A stretch of 64,000 bases of DNA from contig OZ245920.1 in NCBI GenBank assembly GCA_965229685.1, positions 3,534,001-3,598,000 on the forward strand. The letters are read 5' to 3'. The stretch comes from Pacificispira sp033344895 (GTDB taxonomy: Bacteria > Pseudomonadota > Alphaproteobacteria > UBA8366 > Aestuariispiraceae). Position 1 is the first letter of the stretch; every line of letters begins with the position of its first letter. A program made the position numbers and the translations under genes. The notes below the pieces were generated by a model that was given only the letters and a program-made list of their open reading frames with translations, ran no database searches and had not been told where the DNA came from. Of the stretch, positions 16,593 to 27,651 are shown piece by piece.

Positions 16593-17857
16593 CCTGGCGG
16601 GTTCTCTGGTTTCTGATCAAGCTGGGCATCATTGGTGCCCTTGCGGTGTTCTTTGCGCTGGAGCCCGGTCGCGTCACCTTCGACTGGCAGGGCTGGGTCA
16701 TCGACATGCCGGTCGGCGTCTTCGCGCTGAGCCTTCTGGTTCTGGTGCTTTTGTTCGTCTACGGGGAACGAATCCGACAGACCGTATTTCGTTTCCCGGG
16801 CCGCTGGCGTGCTCAGCGCAAAGCCATCCGTGAGATGAAGGGCTATCGCGCCCTGACGCTGGGCATGGTTGCGGTCGCGGCGGGCGACAAGGACGAATCC
16901 CGGCGGCAATCACGCCGCGCCAAGGATCTGCTGACCGACGCGCCCCTGACCAAGCTGCTGCAGGCCCAAAGCGCCCGCCTGTCCGGCGACGATCAGGCCG
17001 CTGTGGCCTATTTCGAGGATATGCGCGGCGACCCCGAGGTGGCGTTCCTCGGACTGCGCGGTCTGATGACCCAGGCTCTGCGTGCCGGGGACAAGGCCCG
17101 TGCATTGGAATTGGCCGAGGAAGCACGAAAGCTGCGCCCTGCCGCCAAATGGGTGTTGCTGGAGCTGCTGGACCTGCAGATCAATGCCGGCCGTTGGGCC
17201 AGCGCCCTCAAAACATTGGAGGATGCAGAGCGTACCGGCGCTCTGCCGCCCGAGGAAGCCGCCCCGGTTCGCGCACGTCTGGCCGTCCGGCAGGCCGAGT
17301 TGCTGTCAATTAGAGGCGATGACGGGCCGGCCCTGAAAACGGCGCAGACCGCGCTGAAGGCCGATCCGGAAAATGCGGAGGCCGTCACCCTGGCCGCAAG
17401 CCTGATGGCGCGTGCCGGTAAGGACCGGAAGGCGGAGAAACTGATCGAGGATGCCTGGCAGAAGGCGCCCGGCCCCCATCTGGCGGCAGCCTATCGGGAC
17501 CTTGCACCGGAGGGGACAACCGCCCTCGCCCAGGTAAAGCGGTTTGAAAAACTGCTCAGCCTCGCGCCCGATGACGCGGAAAGCCATATGGCACTGGCCG
17601 ATGCCAGCCTGGATGCCGAATTGTGGGGTGAAGCCCGGTCGCATCTGGCGAAGTCCCTCGACATCGTCGGGGAGCCTGTGCCACCGCGCCTGTGCCGTCT
17701 CTGGGCGCGACTGGAAGAATCCGAGCATGGTGACCTGACGGCGGCGCATGCCTGGCTGATGCGCGCAACGGAGGTTGAAGATTCTCAGGGTCTTACCACG
17801 GCCGTCGAACCCCAATCCCATCTGGGCGACCACCGGGATGACGGTGTCGTCGTCTGA
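16589..17857 (+). CDS. hemY: HemY-like TPR membrane protein
   Basis: 422 residues: two membrane helices at the N-terminus (about 8-24 and 40-60) with the HemY_N pattern, then TPR-like helical repeats (about 95-395) such as AVTLAASLMARAGKDRKAEKL. HemY of this type (not protoporphyrinogen oxidase) is conserved at the end of hem clusters; its exact job in heme synthesis is unsettled. Its ATG overlaps the stop of the HemD-Mic60 gene (ATGA), so the two membrane proteins are translationally coupled. Confidence 0.85.
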   Translation: MTWRVLWFLIKLGIIGALAVFFALEPGRVTFDWQGWVIDMPVGVFALSLLVLVLLFVYGERIRQTVFRFPGRWRAQRKAIREMKGYRALTLGMVAVAAGDKDESRRQSRRAKDLLTDAPLTKLLQAQSARLSGDDQAAVAYFEDMRGDPEVAFLGLRGLMTQALRAGDKARALELAEEARKLRPAAKWVLLELLDLQINAGRWASALKTLEDAERTGALPPEEAAPVRARLAVRQAELLSIRGDDGPALKTAQTALKADPENAEAVTLAASLMARAGKDRKAEKLIEDAWQKAPGPHLAAAYRDLAPEGTTALAQVKRFEKLLSLAPDDAESHMALADASLDAELWGEARSHLAKSLDIVGEPVPPRLCRLWARLEESEHGDLTAAHAWLMRATEVEDSQGLTTAVEPQSHLGDHRDDGVVV

Positions 17858-17877
17858 CCGGTCGCCGGATTCAGCTC

Positions 17878-17904
17878 AAAAAAAAGGCCGGACGGGACCG
17901 GCCT
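17878..17904 (-). terminator. Intrinsic terminator (best on the minus strand)
   Basis: AGGCCGG (17885-17891), loop ACGGGA, CCGGCCT (17898-17904). On the minus strand this stem is followed by eight T (the A-run 17878-17885), a canonical terminator for leftward transcripts such as that of the unknown gene at 18345-18953. For rightward transcripts from hemY the stem lacks a following T-run. The rest of the 321-bp stretch 17858-18178 shows no gene; it presumably holds the tRNA-Thr promoter. Confidence 0.65.
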
Positions 17905-18178
17905 GAGTCTGACTTGGAGGTAGAAGGTTGCGGTGTTTCCCCGGCGGGGGACGGATCCTTTTGGATCGAAGCGCCGAGGATTTGCGCCGCCTTCTGACGA
18001 TCAATATGGGTCACATAGGCGCAAACGTAAGTGATTGCCGTCACATTGCCCCAATTTTTTCGTCTTTCAGGTCACATTTCGCGGCGAAATCAGGTCAGGT
18101 CGGACTTGCAATGCGGCTGCGGTGCGGATAAAACCCTGCCGCCTGACGCCAGTGGCGAGCAGGCATCGATTGTGGCGG

Positions 18179-18254
18179 GCCGCCATAGCTCAGTTGGTAG
18201 AGCGGCGCATTCGTAATGCGTAGGTCGGGTGTTCGAGTCACCCTGGCGGCACCA
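18179..18254 (+). tRNA. tRNA-Thr (anticodon CGT)
   Basis: 76 nt from GCCGCCA to TGGCGGC plus ACCA. D-arm AGCTCAGTTGGTAGAGC, anticodon arm GCGCA-TTCGTAA-TGCGT with anticodon CGT (reads ACG), T-arm GGGTGTTCGAGTCACCC. All stems pair and CCA is encoded. No repeat or integrase adjoins it. Confidence 0.97.
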
Positions 18255-18344
18255 CTTCCTCCCGAAAAAACAGCAGACGCCAACCCGTTTCGTTCGGGGC
18301 AGGCTGTCATGCGTGCTGTCCCCGCAGCCTGATCGGAGGGGCCG

Positions 18345-18953
18345 CTATCCGTGCGGACGGATATCGCCGGTATCGTGGGCATACAGGTAGTCTTCCACCG
18401 CCGATTTCAGCGCGGTCGCAGCCTGGATCGGGATCTTGTAGGCATGTCCCCCCTGAACCAGACGATTGTCCTGCATGACCCAGAAACTGGGCGTCCGGCC
18501 GCGATTGGAGACATGTACCGCCAGCGGCACCGGCGCCCCTGCCGGATTGCTAAGGGCCAGTCTGACACCGTCTTCTCGGCCTTCGCGAACGATCTCGAAC
18601 CGCCAACGCTCCTGCCGCAGGACATAGCGCATCGCCTCCTCAACCAAAGCCACCGGATCGTCGGCATCGACTTTCGCCAGTTGCTGCGCCACCAGGATTT
18701 CCAGGGCCTGTGAGGCGGTCGCGATGTCTTCCCGGTCGATGCTGAGCGCCGCATTCAGGCAACGAGCCGCAACCTGAGCCAGTTCGTCGCCGTCCAGCGT
18801 CGCCGTCATCCCCCAAATCTCCAGATCGTCATCGTCCGGTGACCGGCTTCGCGCCGCCTCTATCCGGATCGGAGCGGCATTTGTTGCCCCATCCTTGCCG
18901 ACGCTGACCAGTACGACCGCATCCCGGTCGGCGACGAATCGATAATCTGGCAT
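18345..18953 (-). CDS. Conserved-looking protein of unknown function
   Basis: 202 residues, no signal peptide, no membrane helix. Sequence starts MPDYRFVADRDAVVLVSV and is acidic with an even mix of strands and helices; a segment around 60-110 is helical (LDGDELAQVAARCLNAALSI) and the last third looks beta-rich (VRLALSNPAGAPVPLAVHVS). I recognise no family. It faces the Xre gene at 19186 divergently, sharing an AT-rich 232-bp spacer (18954-19185). Codon bias is that of the chromosome, so it is likely a real gene. Confidence 0.7.
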   Translation of the reverse strand: MPDYRFVADRDAVVLVSVGKDGATNAAPIRIEAARSRSPDDDDLEIWGMTATLDGDELAQVAARCLNAALSIDREDIATASQALEILVAQQLAKVDADDPVALVEEAMRYVLRQERWRFEIVREGREDGVRLALSNPAGAPVPLAVHVSNRGRTPSFWVMQDNRLVQGGHAYKIPIQAATALKSAVEDYLYAHDTGDIRPHG

Positions 18954-19185
18954 CGATACTGTTGCTCCTTTGTTACAGAACCCTCTAGTGGCGAAATAAC
19001 CGCCAAATAGGAAACAAATACACCCTATGGACTGCCAATTGTACCGCTAAAGTTTTAGAGTGCGGCATTTCAATACCGTTAACCTCACGTTTTAATTGAA
19101 TTGAAAAAAATCAATCAAGTTGAATTACCGCTGGGATAGGATAATCGTTACGACCTGGATTTGGGGGGTTGAGAGGGACTAAGGG

Positions 19186-19536
19186 ATGGCGCATCCAGTT
19201 GACGTTGCAGTAGGGAATCGCGTTCGCGAGTTGCGTACACGTGCCGGACTGTCTCAGACGGATCTGGGTCTGAAACTCGGTGTCAGTTTCCAACAGGTTC
19301 AGAAGTATGAAAAGGGCGTCAACCGAATGGGGGCGAGCCGCCTCATTCAGATTTGCGAAGCCCTTAAAGTGTCGGTGAACGACATTTTCGACGGCATTGC
19401 GTCCGTCACGGATGCCGCTGACAAGCCTTTGGCCGATCCGGAGGCAATGCGGATCGCGCGGGATATCCAGCGGATCGAGAACGAGGGTATGCGGACGGCG
19501 GTCAAACAGCTCGTCCGGACCATGTCCCGTCTGTAA
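19186..19536 (+). CDS. Xre-family transcriptional regulator
   Basis: 116 residues with a Cro/C1 helix-turn-helix at about 10-65 (VRELRTRAGLSQTDLGLKLG then VSFQQVQKYEKG) and a short C-terminal helix pair. This SQTDLG/VSFQQVQKYEKG/GASRL type is common in Alphaproteobacteria, usually as chromosomal regulators. It is a paralog of the convergent gene at 19645-20013: the HTH regions are nearly the same. GAGAGGG precedes the ATG. Targets unknown; the AT-rich spacer upstream and the neighbouring signalling genes are candidates. Confidence 0.87.
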   Translation: MAHPVDVAVGNRVRELRTRAGLSQTDLGLKLGVSFQQVQKYEKGVNRMGASRLIQICEALKVSVNDIFDGIASVTDAADKPLADPEAMRIARDIQRIENEGMRTAVKQLVRTMSRL

Positions 19537-19644
19537 CGTCGTCGCGCAAAAAAGGTGAATACGGTACCGATCTGCAAGGTTCGGCCGCACCGCTGCTGAC
19601 AACGGCGCGACCGCCCTTGAAACAATACACTACCGTCACTGATT

Positions 19645-20013
19645 TTAGCTCGCCAGGCGCGCCTCGGCGGCAACGTCGATCAGGCGGATGATCTCACGAC
19701 GCATGGCGTCGTCCGGGATCTGGTGAAGCTTGGTCGCCGTGGCGATGGCCTTCCGCGACAGTTTCGCGTTGTTCGGCCCCTGATCGGCATCGACGCCGTC
19801 GATCCCGTCAAAGAAATACTCGACCGGAACACTCAATGCGACGGAGGTCTGCAACAGGCGGCTGGCGCCGATCCGGTTCGTGCCCTTCTCGTACTTCTGC
19901 ACCTGCTGAAAACTTACGCCCAGCTTGTCGCCCAGATCAGTCTGGGACATTCCCTTGGCAACAAGCGCTTCGCGCACACGGCGGCCAACATAAACATCCG
20001 TAGGATGCGGCAT
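19645..20013 (-). CDS. Xre-family transcriptional regulator (paralog of 19186)
   Basis: 122 residues. HTH at about 12-66 (MSQTDLGDKLGVSFQQVQKY, then EKGTNRIGASRLLQ) shared almost word for word with the regulator at 19186; the C-terminal half diverges (RKAIATATKLHQIPDDAMRR). Start at 20013 is set by CAGGAG seven bases upstream and by alignment of MPHPTDVYVG with MAHPVDVAVG; the longer in-frame start at 20124 is not supported. Its promoter region faces the GNAT gene across 361 bp (20014-20374), in which I see only two copies of AATTACAT (about 20252-20272) and the dyad at 20299. Confidence 0.88.
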   Translation of the reverse strand: MPHPTDVYVGRRVREALVAKGMSQTDLGDKLGVSFQQVQKYEKGTNRIGASRLLQTSVALSVPVEYFFDGIDGVDADQGPNNAKLSRKAIATATKLHQIPDDAMRREIIRLIDVAAEARLAS

Positions 20014-20298
20014 ATCAATCTCCTGTTTCGACTTGGATGAAACCGCTCCCATGAGCCCGGCTTGGCGGATGGTGTGAGGCACGACCGATCCACTGCGGAC
20101 CAAAGACCGCAACAACGGATTCATGGAAAGCTGGATTTAGGCCGGCTGACACCGACACCGCCGGACGTACTGACGGGGCGTTCGCCCCAAGGTCCCGAAG
20201 CACGAGTTTGCGTCTTCAATACAGGACCCGAATACACGGCAGAAGTGCAATTACATTACAGTGAAATTACATATGTTCAAGGAAAATCGCGTTTTTAT

Positions 20299-20311
20299 CC
20301 GTAGAACACGG
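20299..20311. promoter_or_regulatory. Short dyad upstream of the LuxI-like gene
   Basis: CCGT-AGAAC-ACGG, flanked by TTTTTAT on the left and TAAAAGA on the right so that the symmetry extends with A/T bases. It lies about 64 bp before the GNAT start, a suitable place for an operator. Which regulator would use it (the LuxR-like or one of the Xre proteins) cannot be told from sequence. Confidence 0.35.
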
Positions 20312-20374
20312 TAAAAGAGTACTCACGGGTGCCGAAAGCGCCCAAATCCAACCGTTTAAGTGGAAGGGAAGATC

Positions 20375-20983
20375 ATGTCAGAACTCAAGATTGACCACCC
20401 CCGGCATAAGGATGCCGATTCAGTACGCGTCATTGTGGTGACCACGATGAACGACTTCATGGCGTGCAACGCCGTCAGATCCGCCGCATTCCTGGCCCGC
20501 GGCGAACCGTTCCACGAAGAATTCGACGGCAACGATCTGGTCAGCACGACCCATCTCCTGGCGAAATGCGGCAAAGCGCCGATCGGCACCATGCGGGTGA
20601 GGATCCTGAGCGCGGGCGCGGGCGGCGTCGCGGCATGGGAACGGCTGGCCATTCTCCCCAATGCCGGTCGGCTCGGCACGAAGGCGCTGCTGGGTCTCGC
20701 CCGAACCGCACGGGCCTACAGCGAATTCAAAGGGGTCAGCGCGGTTGTCGGCGCGGTCGAGAACCCGAAACTGCTCAAATTCTGGCAGAAGCATGGATTT
20801 GAGTTGATGAATGTACCGCCCGCAGTATACAACAATGTCGAGTATCACCAGATTCGGCTAAATCTACGCGATGCCAGAGACATTCATGCCGTGTCGGAGG
20901 ATTCCGACCTCCTTGAGGCAATGAATGGGTCGGTCGAATATCTCGATTTCGACCGATACCTGTCTCAGCATGCCGAAATGTAG
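20375..20983 (+). CDS. GNAT-fold acyltransferase with LuxI-like signature
   Basis: 202 residues of the acyl-CoA N-acyltransferase fold. The central GTMRVRI / AWERLAILP / GRLGTKALLGLAR blocks are GNAT-like, while the N-terminal half shows the spacing of autoinducer synthases: Arg35, Phe39, E49-x-D51-x-x-D54 (EEFDGND), Arg74 (GTMR) and Glu89. The Trp usual in LuxI near position 34 is missing. ATG 20375 has GGAAGGGAAG upstream. It is followed at 216 bp by a LuxR-like regulator on the same strand. Making a small acylated signal is plausible but unproven; a housekeeping GNAT is the alternative. Confidence 0.7.
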   Translation: MSELKIDHPRHKDADSVRVIVVTTMNDFMACNAVRSAAFLARGEPFHEEFDGNDLVSTTHLLAKCGKAPIGTMRVRILSAGAGGVAAWERLAILPNAGRLGTKALLGLARTARAYSEFKGVSAVVGAVENPKLLKFWQKHGFELMNVPPAVYNNVEYHQIRLNLRDARDIHAVSEDSDLLEAMNGSVEYLDFDRYLSQHAEM

Positions 20984-21198
20984 GGTTTTCAGCCAGTTAG
21001 ACAGGCGGATCCTACCGTTGCGCTGGAAGCGGGCGGCCCACCGGCTGCCCGAATCCAGATGGGGCGTACATAAAGGACGCGGTACAAGGGTCACGGCATG
21101 TGCGCAAGGCGCGGATGACGACAACCACTTTAAGGTCCCGGTAATAGAATCGGCGTATTCTACAATCACTGAATGTACTGAAGGGTAAATTCCGAAAC

Positions 21199-21945
21199 GT
21201 GGCGGATCGTAAGTCCCACAATGCCAACGCCGTATCGGCGCCGCTCGTCTCCCTGGGGACGGGATCGGCTTTGAATGCGTTCGCAAACGCGGATTCGCCC
21301 ATGACCGTGGTTCGGACCGTGAAGGCGCTGGGGTTCAAATGGGCCTTCTGGCAATCCTGGGAAACGGACGCGGTCCTGACCTGGGATGCCATGCCGGATG
21401 GATTCCTTGAGCATTACTACGGCATTCAGGCGGACAGGTTCTGTCCCGTGGCCGTCGCCATTCGGCGCCGCTGGCAGAATTTCACCTTCTCCGAGGCGCG
21501 CGCGACACTGACGGGCCCCTATGCCAACGACGCTACCCGAGTCTGGGAAGCGTTCGGTGTTCGCGACGGAACCGTCATATTCGGCGGGCGCGGTCAGAAT
21601 GTCAGCGCCCTCATCCTGACATCCGACAAATCGGTCGATTCCCTTTTCATGCAGTTCCGCGCTGAACTGTCGATCGCGGCGGTGCGTATGGATGAACTGC
21701 TGCGCGGTCATCCGGGCCTGACCCGCACGGCGCGTGACTTCATCAATCTCAGCGAGAAGCAGATGGATGTCCTGCGCATCCAGATCGACCACCCGGAACT
21801 GAGCTTCCAGGAACAGGCCAAGCTGCTGGATATTTCGCCGCGCATGCTGGAGAAACGACACCAGCAGATTGCCAAGCGTTTCGGTGTTTCGAGCTTTACC
21901 GCGGCCGTCGCAAAGGCCGTCGCCGACGGCATCGGCCTCGGCTGA
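21199..21945 (+). CDS. LuxR-like regulator with autoinducer-binding-type domain
   Basis: 248 residues. The N-terminal part (about 30-170) has the WETD...FLEHYYGIQADRFCPV pattern of LuxR ligand-binding domains (Tyr and Pro conserved; the usual Asp of DPV is Cys) and a Trp in RRRWQNF. The C-terminal part (about 180-245) is an HTH (LSEKQMDVLRIQI, then SFQEQAKLLDISPRMLEKRH) that is divergent from classical LuxR. It starts with GTG at 21199; no ATG fits. Adjacent to the LuxI-like GNAT, so a signal/receptor pair is the working idea. Ligand unknown. Confidence 0.75.
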   Translation: MADRKSHNANAVSAPLVSLGTGSALNAFANADSPMTVVRTVKALGFKWAFWQSWETDAVLTWDAMPDGFLEHYYGIQADRFCPVAVAIRRRWQNFTFSEARATLTGPYANDATRVWEAFGVRDGTVIFGGRGQNVSALILTSDKSVDSLFMQFRAELSIAAVRMDELLRGHPGLTRTARDFINLSEKQMDVLRIQIDHPELSFQEQAKLLDISPRMLEKRHQQIAKRFGVSSFTAAVAKAVADGIGLG

Positions 21946-21972
21946 CCCCTGCCCCGGGCGCCGCCACGCCCC

Positions 21973-22011
21973 CTGCATCGTCGCAAATTGGACGGGCCTA
22001 TTGCGATGCAG
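21973..22011. promoter_or_regulatory. Inverted repeat between luxR-like gene and acnA
   Basis: CTGCATCG (21973-21980) pairs exactly with CGATGCAG (22004-22011), and CAA/TTG next to the loop can extend the stem with a bulge. It lies 27 bp after the luxR-like stop and 120 bp before acnA. No T-run follows, so it is a poor terminator; it could be an acnA leader structure or an operator. Spacer 22012-22133 otherwise shows only a likely acnA ribosome site (GGAACGGGAG region). Confidence 0.4.
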
Positions 22012-22133
22012 TATAACCCGACCCATCTGTAATTCGCGGGGGAAGTTCGGTCAGCCCGCGCCAATGAACCGCAGAGCGCAGGGCCTCGAATTCCCCGTCC
22101 CCAGCCTTTTTTGGAACGGGAGATTTCAAAGCC

Positions 22134-24899
<2,766 letters not shown>

Positions 24900-24924
24900 C
24901 GCTTGCGGATCATGTCACGGAGCA

Positions 24925-24958
24925 GAAAGCGGGCCCCGGCGCCCGCTTTCTTCGTTTT
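24925..24958 (+). terminator. Intrinsic terminator of acnA
   Basis: GAAAGCGGGC (24925-24934), loop CCCGGC, GCCCGCTTTC (24941-24950), then TTCGTTTT. A 10-bp perfect stem with a T-rich tail, 25 bp after the acnA stop codon. Confidence 0.9.
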
Positions 24959-25021
24959 AGGGCGGGACAGCCGCAGTTTTGCCGTGCCCTGCGAACGGAC
25001 TTGGCCTATACCCTCCCCGCC

Positions 25022-25915
25022 ATGCAGATACTGACGGTCCATCACGTAACCAGCTACACCTATGACCGGCCCGTCCGGTTCGGGGAGCATGCGTTGATGA
25101 TGCGGCCGCGCGATAGCCACGATCTGCGCATGCTGGAAGCATCGATCGCCATTCATCCGGCATCGACGATCCGCTGGACCCATGACGTGTTCGGCAACTC
25201 CGTCGCGCGTGTCGAGTTCCAGGAAGAATCGGACCGGCTGGATATCGAGAACACGATCCGGATCGAGCATTACGGCCTCACGGAGCCGGATTTCTCACCC
25301 TTGGACGATTATGCCCGGACCTTGCCCTTTCCCTATCATTCGGACGAGGTGGCGGATCTCGGGCGGTGTATGGAACGGCACTATCACGACGAACAGCACC
25401 GCATCACCGAATGGGCGCGGCAGTTCCTGAACGGCAAGGACACGCCGGACACGCTGATGGCGATGAACGATGCGGTCCGCAAGACCTTCGCCTACGAATC
25501 CCGGGAAGCTCACGGAACCCAGACGCCGACGGAAACCCTGGATCGCGGGGCAGGAACGTGCCGGGACTTCGCCCTGTTCTTCATGGAGGCGGTCCGAAGC
25601 ATCGGTCTGGGTGCACGCTTCGTGTCGGGCTATCTCTACGATCCGGCTTTGGACGCGGCAATGAAGGACCCGACCCTGCCGCGTGGCGCGGACCTGCGCG
25701 GGGCCGGTGCCACGCATGCCTGGGTGCAGATCTATCTGCCCGGCGCCGGCTGGGTCGAGTTCGATCCGACCAACGGGATTGCCGGCGGTGCGAACCTGAT
25801 CCGGGTCGCCGTGGCACGCGATCCATCCCAGGCGTCCCCGGTACGAGGCTCCTATTTCGGGCCGGAAGAAGCGTTCCAATCGCTGTCCATCTCGGTAAAG
25901 GTCGCATCCGGCTGA
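25022..25915 (+). CDS. Transglutaminase-like cysteine protease family protein
   Basis: 297 residues: N-terminal bacterial transglutaminase-like beta domain (starting MQILTVHHVTSYTYDRPV) and a C-terminal transglutaminase core with the triad Cys180 (GAGTCRDFA), His232 (ATHAWVQ) and Asp248 (VEFDPTNG). In bacteria such proteins act mostly as proteases or peptide-modifying enzymes; a common context is alpha-E/circularly-permuted ATP-grasp operons, absent here. No signal peptide, so cytoplasmic. ATG 25022 fits the family start better than a TTG at 25001. Substrate unknown. Confidence 0.87.
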   Translation: MQILTVHHVTSYTYDRPVRFGEHALMMRPRDSHDLRMLEASIAIHPASTIRWTHDVFGNSVARVEFQEESDRLDIENTIRIEHYGLTEPDFSPLDDYARTLPFPYHSDEVADLGRCMERHYHDEQHRITEWARQFLNGKDTPDTLMAMNDAVRKTFAYESREAHGTQTPTETLDRGAGTCRDFALFFMEAVRSIGLGARFVSGYLYDPALDAAMKDPTLPRGADLRGAGATHAWVQIYLPGAGWVEFDPTNGIAGGANLIRVAVARDPSQASPVRGSYFGPEEAFQSLSISVKVASG

Positions 25916-25991
25916 TCAGGCGCGCTCACCAGCCTGTGATGTCACCCATAATTGATTCGGGTGTGAGTGCCCGCGCGCCTATTTTAGCGCC

Positions 25992-26756
25992 ATGAAAACG
26001 TCACGTCGTACTCTCCTCGCGGGCGCAGCAGGCGCCCTTGCCATTTCCCTTACCGGGGCCGGAACCCCGGCACAGGCCGCAGGCAAGACGCCGCTGGTCG
26101 TGGTGGAACTCTTCACCAGCCAGGGCTGCAGTTCCTGTCCCCCGGCCGAGGCGTTCCTGGCCGAACTGGCCGCGCGTGACGACGTCATCGCGCTCGAGTT
26201 CCATGTCGATTACTGGGATTACATTGGCTGGAAGGATCCCTTTGCCGATCCGCGCTACACTGCCCGGCAACGTTCCTACAACGCCCTGTTCGGTTCCCCC
26301 TACAATTACACACCGCAAATGGTCGTCGACGGCCGCGCGCATGAAGTCGGTTCCCGCCGCAGCGCCGTGGAGGCCCGGATCGAGGCCGCATCCATGAAGC
26401 GCATGATGGAGGCCCAGAAGCACGGCGCGTCGGAAATGACGCTGAGCCACGGGGACGATGGCGGCCTGACGATCCGACTGGCCGGTACCCCGCCGGATGC
26501 GGGCCCCTATCAGGCGATCGTCGTCGGCTTCGATGCCCGGCACGAAACCGAGATTCTGCGCGGCGAAAACTCGGGCCGGAGCCTTGTGAACGCCCATGTA
26601 GTACGGAGCATGACCACCGTCGGCCCCTCCTGGTCCGGCGGCGACGCCGAGTTCCAAGTCGAGATGTCCGAGGTCGCCGGCGACGGCGGCTGCGCCGTTC
26701 TGATCCAGAACCCCGCGACGGGTCGGATCGCCGCCGCGCAACGCATCCTGTTCTAG
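25992..26756 (+). CDS. DUF1223 thioredoxin-like exported protein
   Basis: 254 residues. The N-terminus has a twin-arginine-type signal (SRRTLLAG then a hydrophobic stretch, cleavage near AQA, about 29), so it is probably exported folded by Tat. The mature part starts with a thioredoxin-like VVELFTSQGCSSCPPAEAFL with Cys46/Cys49 (CSSC), the hallmark of DUF1223, then VDYWDYIGWKDPFADPRYT. A periplasmic redox role is likely but the family is uncharacterised. Its stop shares the CTAG at 26753-26756 with the stop of the convergent desaturase gene. Confidence 0.87.
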   Translation: MKTSRRTLLAGAAGALAISLTGAGTPAQAAGKTPLVVVELFTSQGCSSCPPAEAFLAELAARDDVIALEFHVDYWDYIGWKDPFADPRYTARQRSYNALFGSPYNYTPQMVVDGRAHEVGSRRSAVEARIEAASMKRMMEAQKHGASEMTLSHGDDGGLTIRLAGTPPDAGPYQAIVVGFDARHETEILRGENSGRSLVNAHVVRSMTTVGPSWSGGDAEFQVEMSEVAGDGGCAVLIQNPATGRIAAAQRILF

Positions 26757-27550
26757 GAGATTCGCCTTTCGAAGGGCCTGACCATCAGGTGCCAGAAAGA
26801 GCGCTCAGACTCCCGTTCGACGCCGATCTTCATATCGGGTTCGCGCCGGTTCGGGCTGAACGATCCGAACATCCTGTCCCAGAAACTGAACAGATTCCCA
26901 TAGTTCGAATCCGTATCGCGCCGGACGGCGTGATGATGCACCCAATGAATCGCGGGGGTAACGAAGATCCAACCGATCGCCCGTTCCACGCCGTTCGGCA
27001 GGCGCACATTCGAATGGGCGAAGATCGCCGCCAGCAGCACCTGGATCTCAAAGATCAGAACACTTTCCAGCGGGATATCGAAGACGATGATGAAGACCGC
27101 CCGGGCACAGGCCGACAAGGCGACTTCACCCCAGTGAAAGCGTATTGCCGTCGTGCTGTCCAAGGTCTCATCGAGATGGTGAATCTCGTGGAACCGCCAC
27201 AGGAAGGGCACGCGGTGGTTGGCGCGATGCCACCAGTAGATCAGGAAATCCAGCAGCAGCAGATCGAAGACCAGCCCCCAGCCGCCTTGCCACCAGGGGG
27301 CAAGGCTTTCACGCCATTCCGGCCCTACGGAGGCCGCCCACAGGCTGACCGGCACGACGATCAGTAGCGACACCGCGATATTCGCACCGAACAAGCCACC
27401 ATTGCTGATCAGGCGCCGCATGCGTTCCGATCGACCCAATGGAACGATGGCCGCCGGGCGCAGTCTTTCTACCGCGAAGAACAGCGCAATCCAACCCGCG
27501 ACAATGGCGGATTTATAGGTGAGCAGCGTTTCCGTCAGGTTTTCCATCAT
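26753..27550 (-). CDS. Sterol desaturase / fatty-acid hydroxylase superfamily protein
   Basis: 265-residue integral membrane di-iron enzyme. Histidine clusters are visible: HRANH (108-112), HEIHH (121-125) and WVHHHAVRRDTDSNYGN nearer the C-terminus, the eight-His set that binds two irons. Four or so membrane helices lie before and between them. Substrate is unknown; bacterial members hydroxylate or desaturate lipids, carotenoids or ornithine lipids. ATG 27550 (MMENLTETLL) is chosen because the longer frame to 27958 runs antisense through the next gene and has non-protein-like composition. Tail-to-tail 4-bp overlap with the DUF1223 gene. Confidence 0.87.
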   Translation of the reverse strand: MMENLTETLLTYKSAIVAGWIALFFAVERLRPAAIVPLGRSERMRRLISNGGLFGANIAVSLLIVVPVSLWAASVGPEWRESLAPWWQGGWGLVFDLLLLDFLIYWWHRANHRVPFLWRFHEIHHLDETLDSTTAIRFHWGEVALSACARAVFIIVFDIPLESVLIFEIQVLLAAIFAHSNVRLPNGVERAIGWIFVTPAIHWVHHHAVRRDTDSNYGNLFSFWDRMFGSFSPNRREPDMKIGVERESERSFWHLMVRPFERRIS

Positions 27551-27651
27551 GGATAAAGTGGGCGGATTGCCGAGACCCGGCAAGACGCGTAAGACAGCGG
27601 AGCGAATCAAACCGGCGTTACCAATCCACGCAGTCAATCCTGAGGCGATCC

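Noticed and set aside
19079..19097. Possible CtrA box (TTAA repeats) upstream of the Xre gene
   Set aside because: The two TTAA elements are 9 bp apart instead of 7, so the consensus is not met.
20960..21007. CCTGTCT / AGACAGG repeats near the end of the LuxI-like gene as a lux box
   Set aside because: The halves are about 33 bp apart, too far for a lux-type operator.
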